Shown one piece after another: positions 1-8,957 of a stretch of DNA of 32,211 nucleotides. The position numbers and the translations under genes were made by a program. The first letter of the stretch is position 1. Each line of letters opens with the position of its first letter. The stretch comes from Paucimonas sp. (GTDB lineage Bacteria; Pseudomonadota; Gammaproteobacteria; Burkholderiales; Burkholderiaceae_D). The DNA lies in assembly GCA_028292545.1 (NCBI GenBank), contig JAQGMC010000035.1, positions 1 through 32,211 of the forward strand, in the 5' to 3' direction. The notes below the pieces were generated by a model. The model was not told the origin of the DNA. It worked only from the letters and a program-made list of their open reading frames with translations, and did not search any database.

Positions 1-1380
1 GGTCCACCATCACGTTGATGGTGTCTTTCAGTTCCAGGATCTCGCCCTTGACGTCCACCGTAATCTTTTTCGACAGGTTGCCGTTTGCCACAGCCGTGGT
101 CACCTCGGCGATATTACGTACCTGGCCGGTGAGGTTCGATGCCATGAAGTTGACCGAGTCGGTCAAGTCTTTCCAGGTGCCGGATGCGCCCGGCACGAAA
201 GCCTGGCCGCCCAGCTTGCCTTCGGTACCGACCTCACGCGCCACCCGGGTCACTTCGGAGGCGAAGGAAGACAACTGGTCCACCATCACGTTGATGGTGT
301 TTTTCAATTCCAGGATCTCACCCTTGGCGTCGGCGGTAATCTTTTTCGACAAGTCACCGTTTGCCACGGCGGTGGTCACCTCGGCGATGTTACGCACCTG
401 GCCGGTCAGGTTGTCCGCCATCGAGTTCACCGAGTCGGTCAAGTCTTTCCAGGTGCCGGCCACGCCTTTCACCTGCGCCTGGCCGCCCAGCTTGCCCTCG
501 GTACCCACTTCACGCGCCACCCGCGTCACTTCGGATGCGAAGGAAGACAACTGGTCCACCATCACGTTGATGGTGTCTTTCAGTTCCAGGATCTCGCCCT
601 TCACGTCCACCGTAATCTTTTTCGACAAGTTGCCGTTTGCCACAGCCGTGGTCACCTCGGCGATATTACGTACCTGGCCGGTGAGGTTCGATGCCATGAA
701 GTTGACCGAGTCGGTCAAGTCTTTCCAGGTCCCGGATGCGCCTGGCACGAAAGCCTGGCCACCTAGCTTGCCTTCGGTACCCACTTCACGCGCCACCCGC
801 GTCACTTCGGATGCGAAGGAACGCAACTGGTCCACCATGGTGTTGATGGTGTCTTTCAACTGCAGGATCTCGCCGCGCACGTCCACCGTGATCTTTTTCG
901 ACAAGTCGCCGTTTGCCACGGCGGTGGTCACTTCGGCAATGTTACGCACTTGTCCGGTAAGGTTACCGGCCATCGAGTTCACCGAGTCGGTCAAGTCTTT
1001 CCAGGTACCGGCCACGCCCGGCACGTTGGCCTGGCCGCCCAGCTTGCCTTCTGTACCCACTTCACGCGCCACCCGCGTCACTTCGGACGCAAACGATGAA
1101 AGCTGCGCTACCATGGTGTTCGCCGTTGCCGCCGAGCGCAGGAATTGACCTTTCAAGGGGCGTCCGTCGACATCGAGCAACATGTTCTGTGACAGGTCGC
1201 CTTTTGCCACGGCACCGATCACGCGCGCCATTTCAGTCGTTGGGCGCACCAAATCGTCGATCAGGGAATTCACTGAGTTAATGATCGTGGCCCAGCGGCC
1301 GACGCTGTTGGGCGCTTGGGCGCGCTGCGACAGGCGACCATCGCGGCCCACGACGCGGCTGACGTTGACAAGGGAACGCG
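1..1380 (-). repeat. Tandem 276-bp HAMP-coding repeats
   Basis: Within the poly-HAMP gene the same landmark (ggtccaccat and its equivalents) recurs at 1, 277, 553 and 829, giving an exact 276-bp (92-codon) period. A divergent fifth unit starts at 1105. Units 1 and 3 resemble each other more closely (encoding SVNFMASN and GNLSKK), as do units 2 and 4 (SVNSMA and GDLSKK). This implies a 552-bp two-unit duplication. All units stay in frame, so this is a domain array and not an intergenic repeat. Confidence 0.9.
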
Positions 1381-1576
1381 CCATGGCGTCGCAGTGTTCC
1401 ATGATTTCATTCAGCGTTTCGGCGATGCGACCGTCGATGCCGCCCAGGTCGGAAGGCATTCGCGAACTGAAATCGCCCTTCTTCAGGGCTGTCAAAGCCG
1501 CGAGAAGTTGGCGAGAATCGAGGACTGCGGGCGAAAGATCGGTGAGTGCGTTCATGTCTGTGCTGGATTCGTTCAT
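1..1576 (-). CDS. Poly-HAMP signalling protein, probably a soluble hybrid histidine kinase (N-terminal 525 residues, runs off left edge)
   Basis: The reverse strand is open from an ATG at 1576 to the window edge (525 codons, no stop). A second in-frame ATG lies at 1555, and neither has a clear Shine-Dalgarno sequence. The protein has no signal peptide or membrane segment. A divergent HAMP-like N-terminal part (about residues 15-155) is followed by nearly identical 92-residue units, each carrying a GDLSKKIT or GNLSKKIT stretch, an EILxLKDTIN helix, [21 protein letters not shown] and a [10 protein letters not shown] segment. This is the tandem HAMP layout of Nik1-type (group III) sensor kinases and their bacterial relatives, in which the HAMP array relays a signal to a C-terminal kinase. 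The kinase and receiver domains are expected beyond the edge but are not visible, so 'kinase' is inference. It is divergent from a receiver-kinase hybrid 140 bp away, which suggests related signalling. Confidence 0.85.
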   Translation of the reverse strand, partial: MNESSTDMNALTDLSPAVLDSRQLLAALTALKKGDFSSRMPSDLGGIDGRIAETLNEIMEHCDAMARSLVNVSRVVGRDGRLSQRAQAPNSVGRWATIINSVNSLIDDLVRPTTEMARVIGAVAKGDLSQNMLLDVDGRPLKGQFLRSAATANTMVAQLSSFASEVTRVAREVGTEGKLGGQANVPGVAGTWKDLTDSVNSMAGNLTGQVRNIAEVTTAVANGDLSKKITVDVRGEILQLKDTINTMVDQLRSFASEVTRVAREVGTEGKLGGQAFVPGASGTWKDLTDSVNFMASNLTGQVRNIAEVTTAVANGNLSKKITVDVKGEILELKDTINVMVDQLSSFASEVTRVAREVGTEGKLGGQAQVKGVAGTWKDLTDSVNSMADNLTGQVRNIAEVTTAVANGDLSKKITADAKGEILELKNTINVMVDQLSSFASEVTRVAREVGTEGKLGGQAFVPGASGTWKDLTDSVNFMASNLTGQVRNIAEVTTAVANGNLSKKITVDVKGEILELKDTINVMVD

Positions 1577-1716
1577 CGATTGTTGGACTGCTTGCGTTAT
1601 ATCAGCTATCAACCGTATATTGCGAGTTTCCAAGTGGGAAATGGCAGAATGCCGCAATACACGGTCGGCGAAAACGTGCGAATAGGAAAACTCCCTTGGA
1701 TGTTGAGAAAAATCAA

Positions 1717-3336
1717 ATGCCGAACGCCAGCCGTCTACCGGCCTTGCTCGTCGTAAATGACGATCCGGCAAGCCTCCTCGGACTGACCGGGCTGCTGGAC
1801 CGCTGGAGCCGCGAACTCGGCTATGAAGTGGTTGCCGCAAACAGCGGCGCCAACGCCCTGCGTGAAGTCCTGTATCGCGACTTTGCCGCCATCCTGCTGG
1901 ACGTGAACATGCCGGAAATGGATGGCTTTGAAACCGCCGACATTATCCATTCCCGTCCCGCCTCGTCTTCGATTCCCATCATTTTCGTCACGGCCTACTG
2001 GTCCGACGAAGTCGTGCGCCTGAAAGCCTACGAGAACGGCGCTGTGGATTACCTTTTCACACCGATTGTTCCCGAGATTTTGAAAGCGAAGGTATCTGTC
2101 TTTGTCGGCTTGGCCAAAAAGACAACCGAACTGGAAGAGCAGGCTGCGCTACTGGCTCACCGCTCAGACCAGCTGGAGCGGGTCAACCTGCAACTGCGCC
2201 GGGAAATCGATGGCCGTATCGAAGCCGAACGGCGCGACGAAGAAAAGAATGAATTCCTCGCCATGCTCGGGCATGAGTTGCGCAACCCGCTGGCCGCGAT
2301 CACCAACGCAGCCGGCATCTTGCGCAAGGCTGAGCGCGACCCCGGATCGCTGCAATTCGCAGCCCAAGTCATACAGCGCCAGTCTGAATCCTTGAACGGC
2401 ATCGTCGATGACTTGCTCAACCTGGGCCGGGTTTCTTTCGGCAAGGTGTCGCTCGACTTGCAAGCCGCGGACCTCGCCGAAGTCGCGGAATCCTGTGTGC
2501 GTACGTTTGAACTGTCCGGTCGCACGCTGAACCATGAGCTGACAATGTCGATGTCCTCAGCCTGGGCCCGGATAGACTTGATCCGCTTTGAGCAAATTGT
2601 CGGCAACCTGATCGACAATGCGCTGAAGTACACGCCCAAGGGGGGGCGGATCGAAGTGCGGGTTGCGGTCCAGGATGAGGCGGTGGAACTGCAAGTGTCG
2701 GATTCCGGCATCGGCATACCGGCCGATTTGCTGCCGCAAGTGTTCGACACTTTCGTGCAGGGCGATAACGGCTGGGAAGGCGGCATCGGCATCGGCCTGG
2801 CGCTGGTGCGCCAACTGGTTTCAATGCATGGCGGCACGGTGCAGGCAATCAGCGATGGCCCGGGCACCGGCAGCCGTTTCATCGTCAGGCTGCCGGGCTG
2901 CGCCGCGCCGCAAAACAGCGTCCAGGCCATACCCGACAAAACCAACGCCGCCGCCGGCAAGACCGTCCTGCTGGTGGATGACAATGACGACGTGCGCGAC
3001 ACCCTGGCGATGGTGCTGCAATCCTTCGGCTGCCCGGTATTGGCGGCCTCCGGCGGCGTAGCAGCACTGGAACTGATAGAAAAGCACAGGCCGGAGGTGG
3101 CCCTGATTGACATCGGCATGCCGGGCATGGATGGCTATGAAGTGGCGCGCCGCATCCGCGCCGATTCCGATGTCGGCACGATGCGGCTGATAGCCGTGAC
3201 CGGTTACGGCACCGACAATGCCGCGCGGGCGATCGAAGCCGCAGGTTTCGACGCCCACCTGACCAAGCCGGTACGGGCCGAGGAGTTACTGGCCCTGGTC
3301 GGCGTCACGCGCGAACTGCGGCGCGAGCCGGAGTAA
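1717..3336 (+). CDS. Hybrid histidine kinase: receiver - HisKA - HATPase - receiver
   Basis: This 539-residue cytoplasmic protein has no membrane segment. The N-terminal receiver (about 8-128) has DD at 15-16 and a phospho-acceptor Asp62 in [12 protein letters not shown] coiled coil (about 135-178) leads to a HisKA domain with His186 in [11 protein letters not shown] HATPase_c domain follows with N box DNALKYTP, G1 box DSGIGIP and G2 box [10 protein letters not shown] second receiver lies at about 415-530 ([20 protein letters not shown]). The usual lysine of the first receiver is replaced: DYLFTP instead of a KP pair. The ATG at 1717 was chosen because it lies just before the receiver; the longer upstream frame encodes unrelated residues. 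Input comes from another protein's phosphoryl group, and the divergent poly-HAMP protein is a plausible partner (inference). It ends 8 bp from the convergent aminotransferase. Confidence 0.88.
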   Translation: MPNASRLPALLVVNDDPASLLGLTGLLDRWSRELGYEVVAANSGANALREVLYRDFAAILLDVNMPEMDGFETADIIHSRPASSSIPIIFVTAYWSDEVVRLKAYENGAVDYLFTPIVPEILKAKVSVFVGLAKKTTELEEQAALLAHRSDQLERVNLQLRREIDGRIEAERRDEEKNEFLAMLGHELRNPLAAITNAAGILRKAERDPGSLQFAAQVIQRQSESLNGIVDDLLNLGRVSFGKVSLDLQAADLAEVAESCVRTFELSGRTLNHELTMSMSSAWARIDLIRFEQIVGNLIDNALKYTPKGGRIEVRVAVQDEAVELQVSDSGIGIPADLLPQVFDTFVQGDNGWEGGIGIGLALVRQLVSMHGGTVQAISDGPGTGSRFIVRLPGCAAPQNSVQAIPDKTNAAAGKTVLLVDDNDDVRDTLAMVLQSFGCPVLAASGGVAALELIEKHRPEVALIDIGMPGMDGYEVARRIRADSDVGTMRLIAVTGYGTDNAARAIEAAGFDAHLTKPVRAEELLALVGVTRELRREPE

Positions 3337-3344
3337 GCTCGGCG

Positions 3345-4529
3345 CTACAGGCTGGCCAGCTTGTCCAGCGCCAGCCTGAGCGTTTCATCCTTCTTCGCAA
3401 AGCAGAAACGCACCACGCCGGATTCTTTTGGCGTGTCGTAAAACGCCGATACCGGGATCGCGGCAACGCCGATCTCGCAAGTCAGCCATTTCGCGAATTC
3501 CGCCTCGGGCTGGCTGGAAATTTCACTGTAATCGACGCACTGGAAATAGGTGCCGTCCGAGGGCAGCAGGCGGAAGCGGCTGCTCTTTAGCCCAGCGCGG
3601 AACAGGTCGCGCTTGCCTTGATAGAACGCGGACAGTTCAAGATAGGGACGTGGATCGGCCATGTAAGCGGCGATCGCGTGCTGCACCGGCGTGTTGACGG
3701 TGAATACATTGAACTGGTGCACCTTGCGAAATTCCGTGGACAGCAGGGCCGGCGCGGCGACAAAACCGATTTTCCAGCCGGTCACGTGGTAAGTCTTGCC
3801 GAAGCTGGAGACCAGGAAAGTGCGCGCCGCCAGTTCCGGATGCCGGCACAGCGATTCATGCCGGTGGCCGTCGTAGACCATGTGTTCATACACTTCGTCG
3901 GACAGGATCAGCACCTGGGTGCCGCGCACGATCTCAGTCAGTGTCGCCACGTCTTGCGGACGCAGCACCGAGCCAGTCGGGTTATGCGGCGAATTCAGGA
4001 TCAAGAGCCGGGTCCGGGGCGTGATCGCGGCCGCGACTTTGTCCCAGGGCACGGCATAACCGGCATCAGTCAGCGCCATCTGCACCAGCACCGGCTTGCC
4101 GCCAGCCAGCTCGATCGCCGGCACATAACTGTCGTAGGCGGGCTCAATGACGATCACTTCATCGCCCGGATGCACGCAACACAGCACCGCAGTCAGGATC
4201 GCCTGGGTCGCGCCAGCCGTGATCGTGATTTCGGTTGCCGGGTCATAGCGGGCGCCGTACAGCGCGCCGATCTTGGCGGCAATCGCTTCACGCAGCGGCA
4301 CAATGCCAGCCATCGGCGGGTACTGGTTCAGGCCATTCTTCATCGCCTGGTTGACTGCTTCCGGCAAGGCCGGATCGCATTCGAAATCGGGGAAGCCCTG
4401 GCCCAGGTTGACCGCGCCTTTTTCGGCAGCGAGGGCCGACATGACGGTGAAGATCGTCATGCCCACGCGCGGCAGGCGCGATTGCAGGGCCGGGGTCAGG
4501 AAAGTGGATGCGTCGACGGCTGAATTCAT
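3345..4529 (-). CDS. ybdL: PLP-dependent aminotransferase, methionine aminotransferase type
   Basis: This 394-residue fold-type I aminotransferase has the features of the YbdL / kynurenine aminotransferase group, which transaminates methionine and some aromatic amino acids to 2-oxo acids. It carries an N-terminal NLGQGFPDF motif, NSPHNPTG (about 179-186), SDEVYEH (about 210-216), and the Schiff-base lysine K245 in SSFGKTYHVTGWKIGFV. An Arg near the C-terminus (VVRFCFAKKD) should bind the substrate carboxylate. The ATG at 4529 is preceded by a GGAAA stretch and matches the family N-terminus; in-frame sequence upstream to 4688 overlaps the PIN gene and looks noncoding. It is cytoplasmic. Substrate preference (Met, Gln or Phe/Tyr) cannot be read from motifs, so the symbol denotes the closest family. 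Confidence 0.85.
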   Translation of the reverse strand: MNSAVDASTFLTPALQSRLPRVGMTIFTVMSALAAEKGAVNLGQGFPDFECDPALPEAVNQAMKNGLNQYPPMAGIVPLREAIAAKIGALYGARYDPATEITITAGATQAILTAVLCCVHPGDEVIVIEPAYDSYVPAIELAGGKPVLVQMALTDAGYAVPWDKVAAAITPRTRLLILNSPHNPTGSVLRPQDVATLTEIVRGTQVLILSDEVYEHMVYDGHRHESLCRHPELAARTFLVSSFGKTYHVTGWKIGFVAAPALLSTEFRKVHQFNVFTVNTPVQHAIAAYMADPRPYLELSAFYQGKRDLFRAGLKSSRFRLLPSDGTYFQCVDYSEISSQPEAEFAKWLTCEIGVAAIPVSAFYDTPKESGVVRFCFAKKDETLRLALDKLASL

Positions 4530-4612
4530 ATGCGGTTTCCAGTTGGGGCGGTGCCTGCCGGGATTATAGGGCAGGGCGGCCAGGCTGGCCGGAGGCGGCC
4601 TGACGGCGGGCG

Positions 4613-5131
4613 TCAACCAGTTGCAGCGGGCAGTGTGGTGGCTTGCAGCGTGGTGGCTTGCAAGGCGGCGGCGCGCGCGGCCAGCCATTTTTCCGGCGTC
4701 AGTATGTCGAACAGGCCGCGCTTGCGGGTTTGCCGCGCCAGCTTCAGCAAGTCGCGATCCTTGGTGATCAACACGGCAGCGCGGGCGTCGCGCGCCAGTT
4801 CCAGGAATTTCTGGTCGTCGCGGTCGCGGCAGGCGGGCAGGCTGGCCTGCGGGTCGGCCGGCGCGGCATCATCCTGCCACATGTGGATCAGGCGCGTGAA
4901 GCATTGCATCGCCAGCGCCCGGCTGGCTTCATCCAGCGGCAGGTGCGGGTAGCCAAGCACGATGCGCCATTCGCAAGCGCAATCGGCGCGGGTCCAGGCT
5001 TGCACGCTGCCATCCTCCAGCGCATCCAGCAATTGCTGCCAGCGCGGATCGCGGAATACGAACAGGTCGAGCAAGACATTGGTATCGATGACGATGCGAT
5101 TCGGTATCATGGGCAACATTCCCGTTTGCAT
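4613..5131 (-). CDS. PIN-domain protein, putative toxin-like ribonuclease (COG1569-like)
   Basis: This 172-residue protein carries a PIN domain: the first acidic site is in [12 protein letters not shown], a [11 protein letters not shown] stretch carries the central acids, and [11 protein letters not shown] gives the C-terminal acidic site. PIN proteins are Mg2+-dependent ribonucleases, often toxins of type II toxin-antitoxin pairs. No small antitoxin gene is adjacent on this strand: upstream lies divergent yaaA, and downstream, after 83 bp, the aminotransferase. The ATG at 5131 was chosen because AGGTGA sits 7 nt before it; ATGs at 5119 and 5110 are alternatives, and the conserved region starts only after 5110. 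The C-terminus contains a tandem 15-bp repeat encoding LQATT twice, a low-complexity tail outside the domain. Activity as a toxin is unproven. Confidence 0.8.
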   Translation of the reverse strand: MQTGMLPMIPNRIVIDTNVLLDLFVFRDPRWQQLLDALEDGSVQAWTRADCACEWRIVLGYPHLPLDEASRALAMQCFTRLIHMWQDDAAPADPQASLPACRDRDDQKFLELARDARAAVLITKDRDLLKLARQTRKRGLFDILTPEKWLAARAAALQATTLQATTLPAATG

Positions 5132-5147
5132 CACTCCTTCACCTGTC

Positions 5148-5921
5148 ATGCTGATTGTCCTTTCCCCTGCCAAAACACTCGATTATGAAACGCCGACCCC
5201 GGTGCAGGACTATACGCGCTGCGATTTCCTGCCGCGCTCGGCCGAATTGATCGAGCAGCTACGCCAGCTGTCGCCGCAGGAAGTTGGCTCATTGATGAGC
5301 ATTTCCGATCCACTGGCCCAACTGAATGCCGATCGTTTTGCGCGCTGGTCGCCGCGGTTTTCAAAAACCAATTCGCGCCAGGCCATCTTCGCCTTCAACG
5401 GCGATGTGTATGAAGGCTTGCAAGCGCGCAGCCTGTCGCCGCGGGCCATCGACTGGGCCCAGCAGCATATCCGCATCCTGTCCGGCCTGTACGGCTTGCT
5501 GCGGCCACTGGACCGGATGCAGCCGTATCGCCTGGAAATGGGTACCCGGCTTGCCAACGGCCGCGGGCGCGACCTGTATGCATTCTGGGGCGAAGATTTA
5601 AGCCGCAACCTGGCTGCGATCCTGAAATCGCAGAAGGCAAAAGCCCTGGTCAACCTGGCGTCGGAAGAATATTTCAAGGCGGTCAAGCCAGCCTTGCTCG
5701 GCGTGCCGGTCATCACGCCGGTATTCGAAGACTGGAAGGATGGACGCTACAAGATCATTTCCTTCCACGCAAAACGCGCGCGCGGCTTGATGGCGCGTTA
5801 TGCAGCGTTGAAGGGAATCAGCGATCCCGCGAAACTGCAGGCCTTCGACAGCGAGGGTTATGCCTTCGACCCGGAAGCGTCGCGCGAGCGGGCCTGGGTT
5901 TTCCGGCGCCGCCTGGATTAG
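5148..5921 (+). CDS. yaaA: Peroxide stress protein YaaA (DUF328/UPF0246)
   Basis: The 257-residue product matches the length of E. coli YaaA (258). The start [14 protein letters not shown] is the family signature. Further family-like stretches are [41 protein letters not shown] and FWGEDL, and the C-terminus has [15 protein letters not shown]. YaaA is a cytoplasmic DNA-binding protein that lowers intracellular free iron and protects DNA and proteins during hydrogen peroxide stress. The ATG at 5148 is set by this conserved N-terminus, although no clear Shine-Dalgarno precedes it. The gene is divergent from the PIN gene with only 16 bp between the two starts, so they must share promoter sequence or each other's 5' region. 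It converges with bamD. Confidence 0.92.
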   Translation: MLIVLSPAKTLDYETPTPVQDYTRCDFLPRSAELIEQLRQLSPQEVGSLMSISDPLAQLNADRFARWSPRFSKTNSRQAIFAFNGDVYEGLQARSLSPRAIDWAQQHIRILSGLYGLLRPLDRMQPYRLEMGTRLANGRGRDLYAFWGEDLSRNLAAILKSQKAKALVNLASEEYFKAVKPALLGVPVITPVFEDWKDGRYKIISFHAKRARGLMARYAALKGISDPAKLQAFDSEGYAFDPEASRERAWVFRRRLD

Positions 5922-5982
5922 TGCGGCGCTGCGGCGCTGGCAAGGCCGCGGGGATGCGCCAGCGTGGCGCCTGGCAAGCGGC

Positions 5983-6795
5983 TTATTGCCAGATTTTCCA
6001 CCAGGTTTTCTTGGTGCTGCCGGGGCGTTCGCCGCTGGCCGTCAAATCACTGTTGGGAAAATTTTTCTGGAACACGCGCTGCGTATCGTCCCGCAGCTTC
6101 GGCATGCCCAGCGCATCGTAAGAGCGCACCATGATCCAGAGCGCTTCCTCGATGGCAGGCGATTCGCGATAGTTCTGCACTGCCGCCTGCGCCCGGTTCA
6201 CCGCAGCCAGGTAGGCGCCGCGCCGGTAGTAGTAGCGCGCGACATGCACGTCATACAACGCCATGGAATTGAGCAAGTAGCCCAGGCGGTCGGATGCGTC
6301 TTGCGCATAAATGCTTTTAGGGAAGCGTTCAACCAGCAAGCGGAAAGAATCGAAGGATTCGCGCAAGGCTTTCTGGTCGCGTTCGCTCGCATCCTGGTTG
6401 GCCAGGAAATCAAGTATGCCCTTGCGGTCATTGAAATTGACCAGGCCGCGCAGGTAATACATGTAGTCGACGTTCGGATGGTCTGGATGAAGCTTGATGA
6501 AGCGTTCGATCGCAGCCAGCGCCAGCGCCTGGTCGCCGGCCTTGTAATGCACATAGGCGGCGTCCATCTGGGCTTGCTGGGCATAGGTGCCGAATGGATA
6601 ACGCGACTCCAGCTTTTCCAGCAGCTGCAGCGACTTTTCATAGTTCAGCGCCGCGAGTTCACCGCGTGCCTCGCTATACAACTTTGCAGCCGACCAGCCG
6701 CGCGTTTCGTCCGGGCTTTCGCTTTGCAATATACTGCAGGCGGACAGGGACAGCGCAAGCGCGGCCAGCGTGAATTTGAGAAAGTGGATTCGCAT
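5983..6795 (-). CDS. bamD: Outer membrane protein assembly factor BamD (lipoprotein)
   Basis: This 270-residue precursor starts with a lipoprotein signal peptide and a lipobox ending LSLSAC (Cys20 acylated). The rest is helical, TPR-like sequence typical of BamD/ComL: a region around KLYSEARGELAALNYEKSLQLLEKLE, then YPFGTYAQQAQMD, RFIKLHPDHPNVDYMYYLRG and the C-terminal RDDTQRVFQKNFPNS. BamD is an essential partner of BamA in folding beta-barrel proteins into the outer membrane. It acts on the periplasmic face of the outer membrane. It is divergent from rluD, an arrangement common in Burkholderiales. The ATG at 6795 is fixed by the signal peptide. Confidence 0.95.
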   Translation of the reverse strand: MRIHFLKFTLAALALSLSACSILQSESPDETRGWSAAKLYSEARGELAALNYEKSLQLLEKLESRYPFGTYAQQAQMDAAYVHYKAGDQALALAAIERFIKLHPDHPNVDYMYYLRGLVNFNDRKGILDFLANQDASERDQKALRESFDSFRLLVERFPKSIYAQDASDRLGYLLNSMALYDVHVARYYYRRGAYLAAVNRAQAAVQNYRESPAIEEALWIMVRSYDALGMPKLRDDTQRVFQKNFPNSDLTASGERPGSTKKTWWKIWQ

Positions 6796-6855
6796 GGGAT
6801 GTGGCAGGAGTGCACCTTGGACGGTGTCCGATTATAGCCGAAGGAATCCCCCGAA

Positions 6856-7854
6856 ATGCCGATGACGCAAGACCCCGCCGCCACTGACCCCTTCGATGCC
6901 GACCTCGAAGACGAGGACAGTGCCGCCCCGATTACCGTGCATCTCGATGAAAGCCATTGCGGCACCCGGCTGGACAAGGCCCTGTCCTCGCTGCTGCCGC
7001 AGTATTCGCGCAGCCGCCTGCAGCAATGGATAGAGCAGGGCCATGTCAGCATCGATGGCGAGCCGGCGCGCGCCAAAGCCACCGTATTTGGCGATGAAAC
7101 CGTCACCGTGCTGCCGCAGCTGGTGGAAAGCGAACAGCCTTTCCTGCCCGAGCCGATGACGCTTGCCATCGTGCACGAGGACGCCACCGTGCTCGTGATC
7201 GACAAGCCAGCCGGACTGGTGGTCCATCCCGGGCCAGGCAACTGGTCCGGCACCTTGCTCAATGGCTTGCTGCATCATGCGCCGGCGCTGGCGGCGGTGC
7301 CGCGCGCGGGCATCGTGCACCGGCTGGACAAGGATACGACCGGGCTGATGGTGGTCGCCAAGACCTTGGCGGCCCAGACTGACCTGGTGCGCCAGTTGCA
7401 GGCGCGCAGTGTGCAGCGCGATTACCTGGCCCTGGTCTGGGGCACGACGCAGCCGAGCGGCAAGATCGATGCCGCCATCGGCCGCCATCCGCGCGACCGC
7501 CTGAAGATGGCGGTGGTGGATGAAGAAAGCGGCAAGCCGGCCGTGACCCGCTACGAGCGGCTGGCCACCGGCATGCTGAGCCGCACGCCAGTCAGCCTGG
7601 TGCGCTGCCAGCTTGAAACCGGACGCACGCACCAGATCCGCGTGCACATGCAATCTGTCGGCTTTCCGCTGGTGGGTGACAACGTGTATGGCAAGCGCCA
7701 CCTGGCTTCGACTTTTCCGCGCCAGGCGCTGCATGCCTGCCGCCTGGGCTTGCTGCATCCGCGCTCGGGCAAACCGCGCGCCTGGAGCGCCGCCTTGCCG
7801 CCCGACATGCAAGCCTTGCTGGCCGACGCCGGCATTGCGCAGCCGACGCCATGA
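6856..7854 (+). CDS. rluD: 23S rRNA pseudouridine synthase RluD (1911/1915/1917)
   Basis: The 332-residue protein has an acidic N-terminal extension (1-25), an S4-type RNA-binding domain (about 35-85, GTRLDKALSSLLP, SRSRLQQWIEQGHVSIDG) and an RsuA/RluA catalytic domain. The signature AGIVHRLDKDTTGL has the catalytic Asp158. The stretches DKPAGLVVHPGPGN and GRTHQIRVHM are also typical. RluD isomerises uridines in helix 69 of 23S rRNA. AAGGA about ten nucleotides before the ATG at 6856 supports the start. The gene overlaps pgeF by 4 bp (ATGA), which points to translational coupling. Confidence 0.95.
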   Translation: MPMTQDPAATDPFDADLEDEDSAAPITVHLDESHCGTRLDKALSSLLPQYSRSRLQQWIEQGHVSIDGEPARAKATVFGDETVTVLPQLVESEQPFLPEPMTLAIVHEDATVLVIDKPAGLVVHPGPGNWSGTLLNGLLHHAPALAAVPRAGIVHRLDKDTTGLMVVAKTLAAQTDLVRQLQARSVQRDYLALVWGTTQPSGKIDAAIGRHPRDRLKMAVVDEESGKPAVTRYERLATGMLSRTPVSLVRCQLETGRTHQIRVHMQSVGFPLVGDNVYGKRHLASTFPRQALHACRLGLLHPRSGKPRAWSAALPPDMQALLADAGIAQPTP

Positions 7855-8609
7855 TTGCCGTGCTGCAGCCCGACTGGCCGCTTTATGCCGCCCGCATCGG
7901 CGCGCTGTCGACGCTGCGCAGCGGCGGCGCCAGCAGCGCGCCCTGGGCTGGCGGCAGCGGCAGTAGCGGTGGTTTGAACCTGGGTTTGCATGTCGGCGAT
8001 CGCGAGCCGGATGTGCTGGAAAACCGGCGCCGCTTGCGCGATTTGCTGCCGTCCGAACCCTGCTGGCTGGAACAGGTGCATGGCAGCACCGTCGTCGACG
8101 CCGCAATAGCCAAGGGCATTGCCCGCGCCGATGCCAGCTTCAGCACCACCCCGGGCGTGGTGTGCGCGATCCTGACAGCCGATTGCCTGCCCGTGCTGCT
8201 GGCCGATGCGCAAGCACGCGTGGTGGGCGCAGCCCATGCCGGCTGGCGTGGCCTGGCCGGCGGCGTGCTGGAAAACACGGTGCAGGCGATGCGCGAAGCG
8301 GGTGCCGGCGAGTTGTTCGCCTGGCTCGGCCCGGCTATCGGTCCGCGCAATTTCGAAGTCGGGGAAGATGTGCGCGCGGCCTTCATCGCTGGCGATGCTG
8401 GCGCGGCCGCCGCCTTCACCGCACGCCCCGGCCAGCCGGGGAAATACCTGGCCGACCTGTATGCGCTGGCGCGGCGCCGCCTGCAAGCCTGCGGCGTAAA
8501 TGCCGTGAGCGGCGGCGACCGCTGCACGGTGGCTGAACCGCAGTGCTTTTATTCCTATCGCCGCGATGGCCAGACCGGCCGCATGGCAACGCTGGCCTGG
8601 CTGCGCTAG
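7851..8609 (+). CDS. pgeF: Peptidoglycan editing factor PgeF (YfiH / laccase-domain family)
   Basis: This 252-residue protein shows the multicopper polyphenol-oxidase-like (DUF152) fold motifs: WLEQVHGSTV, CAILTADCLPVLL with the metal-binding Cys, GAAHAGWRGLAGGVLENTV with the conserved His, and LGPAIGPRNFEVG. PgeF removes mis-incorporated residues from peptidoglycan precursors in E. coli, and homologues have also been reported as purine nucleoside phosphorylases or laccases. It is cytoplasmic. It starts within the last codons of rluD (ATGA overlap), and rluD-pgeF is a conserved pair. It ends 24 bp before the convergent small membrane protein gene. Confidence 0.92.
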   Translation: MIAVLQPDWPLYAARIGALSTLRSGGASSAPWAGGSGSSGGLNLGLHVGDREPDVLENRRRLRDLLPSEPCWLEQVHGSTVVDAAIAKGIARADASFSTTPGVVCAILTADCLPVLLADAQARVVGAAHAGWRGLAGGVLENTVQAMREAGAGELFAWLGPAIGPRNFEVGEDVRAAFIAGDAGAAAAFTARPGQPGKYLADLYALARRRLQACGVNAVSGGDRCTVAEPQCFYSYRRDGQTGRMATLAWLR

Positions 8610-8633
8610 CGGCTTCCAACCCCTTCAAACGGT

Positions 8634-8876
8634 TCAGGCTGCGTCGTCCGGTTTTGGTTGCGCAGGCTGCCCCTCGGCTGCAACTGCGGCCTGGCGGCGC
8701 GCGTCTTCCTGCGCTTGCCGTTTACGCTTGCGCTGCTTCGAGCCGCTGAGGTATAAGAGAATTGCAACTGGCAACACGCCATAGAGCAGGAAGGTCATGA
8801 CGCCTGCGACCGCATTCCTTTCGGTAATGGCCGTCATCAAGGCTACGTAAAGCCAGCCGATTGCGACGATATGCAT
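8634..8876 (-). CDS. Small membrane protein next to phaC
   Basis: This 80-residue protein starts at the ATG at 8876. Residues 1-14 (MHIVAIGWLYVALM) are hydrophobic, and residues 22-43 (AVAGVMTFLLYGVLPVAILLYL) form a clear membrane segment. A very basic stretch follows (SGSKQRKRKRQ), then an Ala/Gln/Pro-rich tail, which suggests an inner-membrane protein with a cytoplasmic C-terminus. No catalytic motif is seen and no function is claimed. There is no good ribosome-binding site at 8876, and an internal Met14 is an alternative start. It is divergent from phaC with about 80 bp between the starts. A longer open frame extends upstream through phaC, but that part is antisense to phaC and is not believed. 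Confidence 0.7.
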   Translation of the reverse strand: MHIVAIGWLYVALMTAITERNAVAGVMTFLLYGVLPVAILLYLSGSKQRKRKRQAQEDARRQAAVAAEGQPAQPKPDDAA

Positions 8877-8957
8877 GTGAGGTTGGCGCCGGTTCGCGGC
8901 GGGCCATTGGCAGAAACCATAACGATACGCGAAACGCATGAGCGGAGTGAGACGAAC

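Noticed and set aside
1..1104. CRISPR-like or satellite array
   Set aside because: The 276-bp units are in-frame protein-domain repeats without spacers.
15..1148. 377-codon plus-strand frame with internal repeats
   Set aside because: It is the antisense of the HAMP repeats, where codon bias keeps the opposite frame open; the repeats are explained by the minus-strand gene.
5132..5173. Antitoxin or longer N-terminus for the PIN protein
   Set aside because: Only 14 extra codons are available before yaaA, with a weaker start context than ATG 5131.
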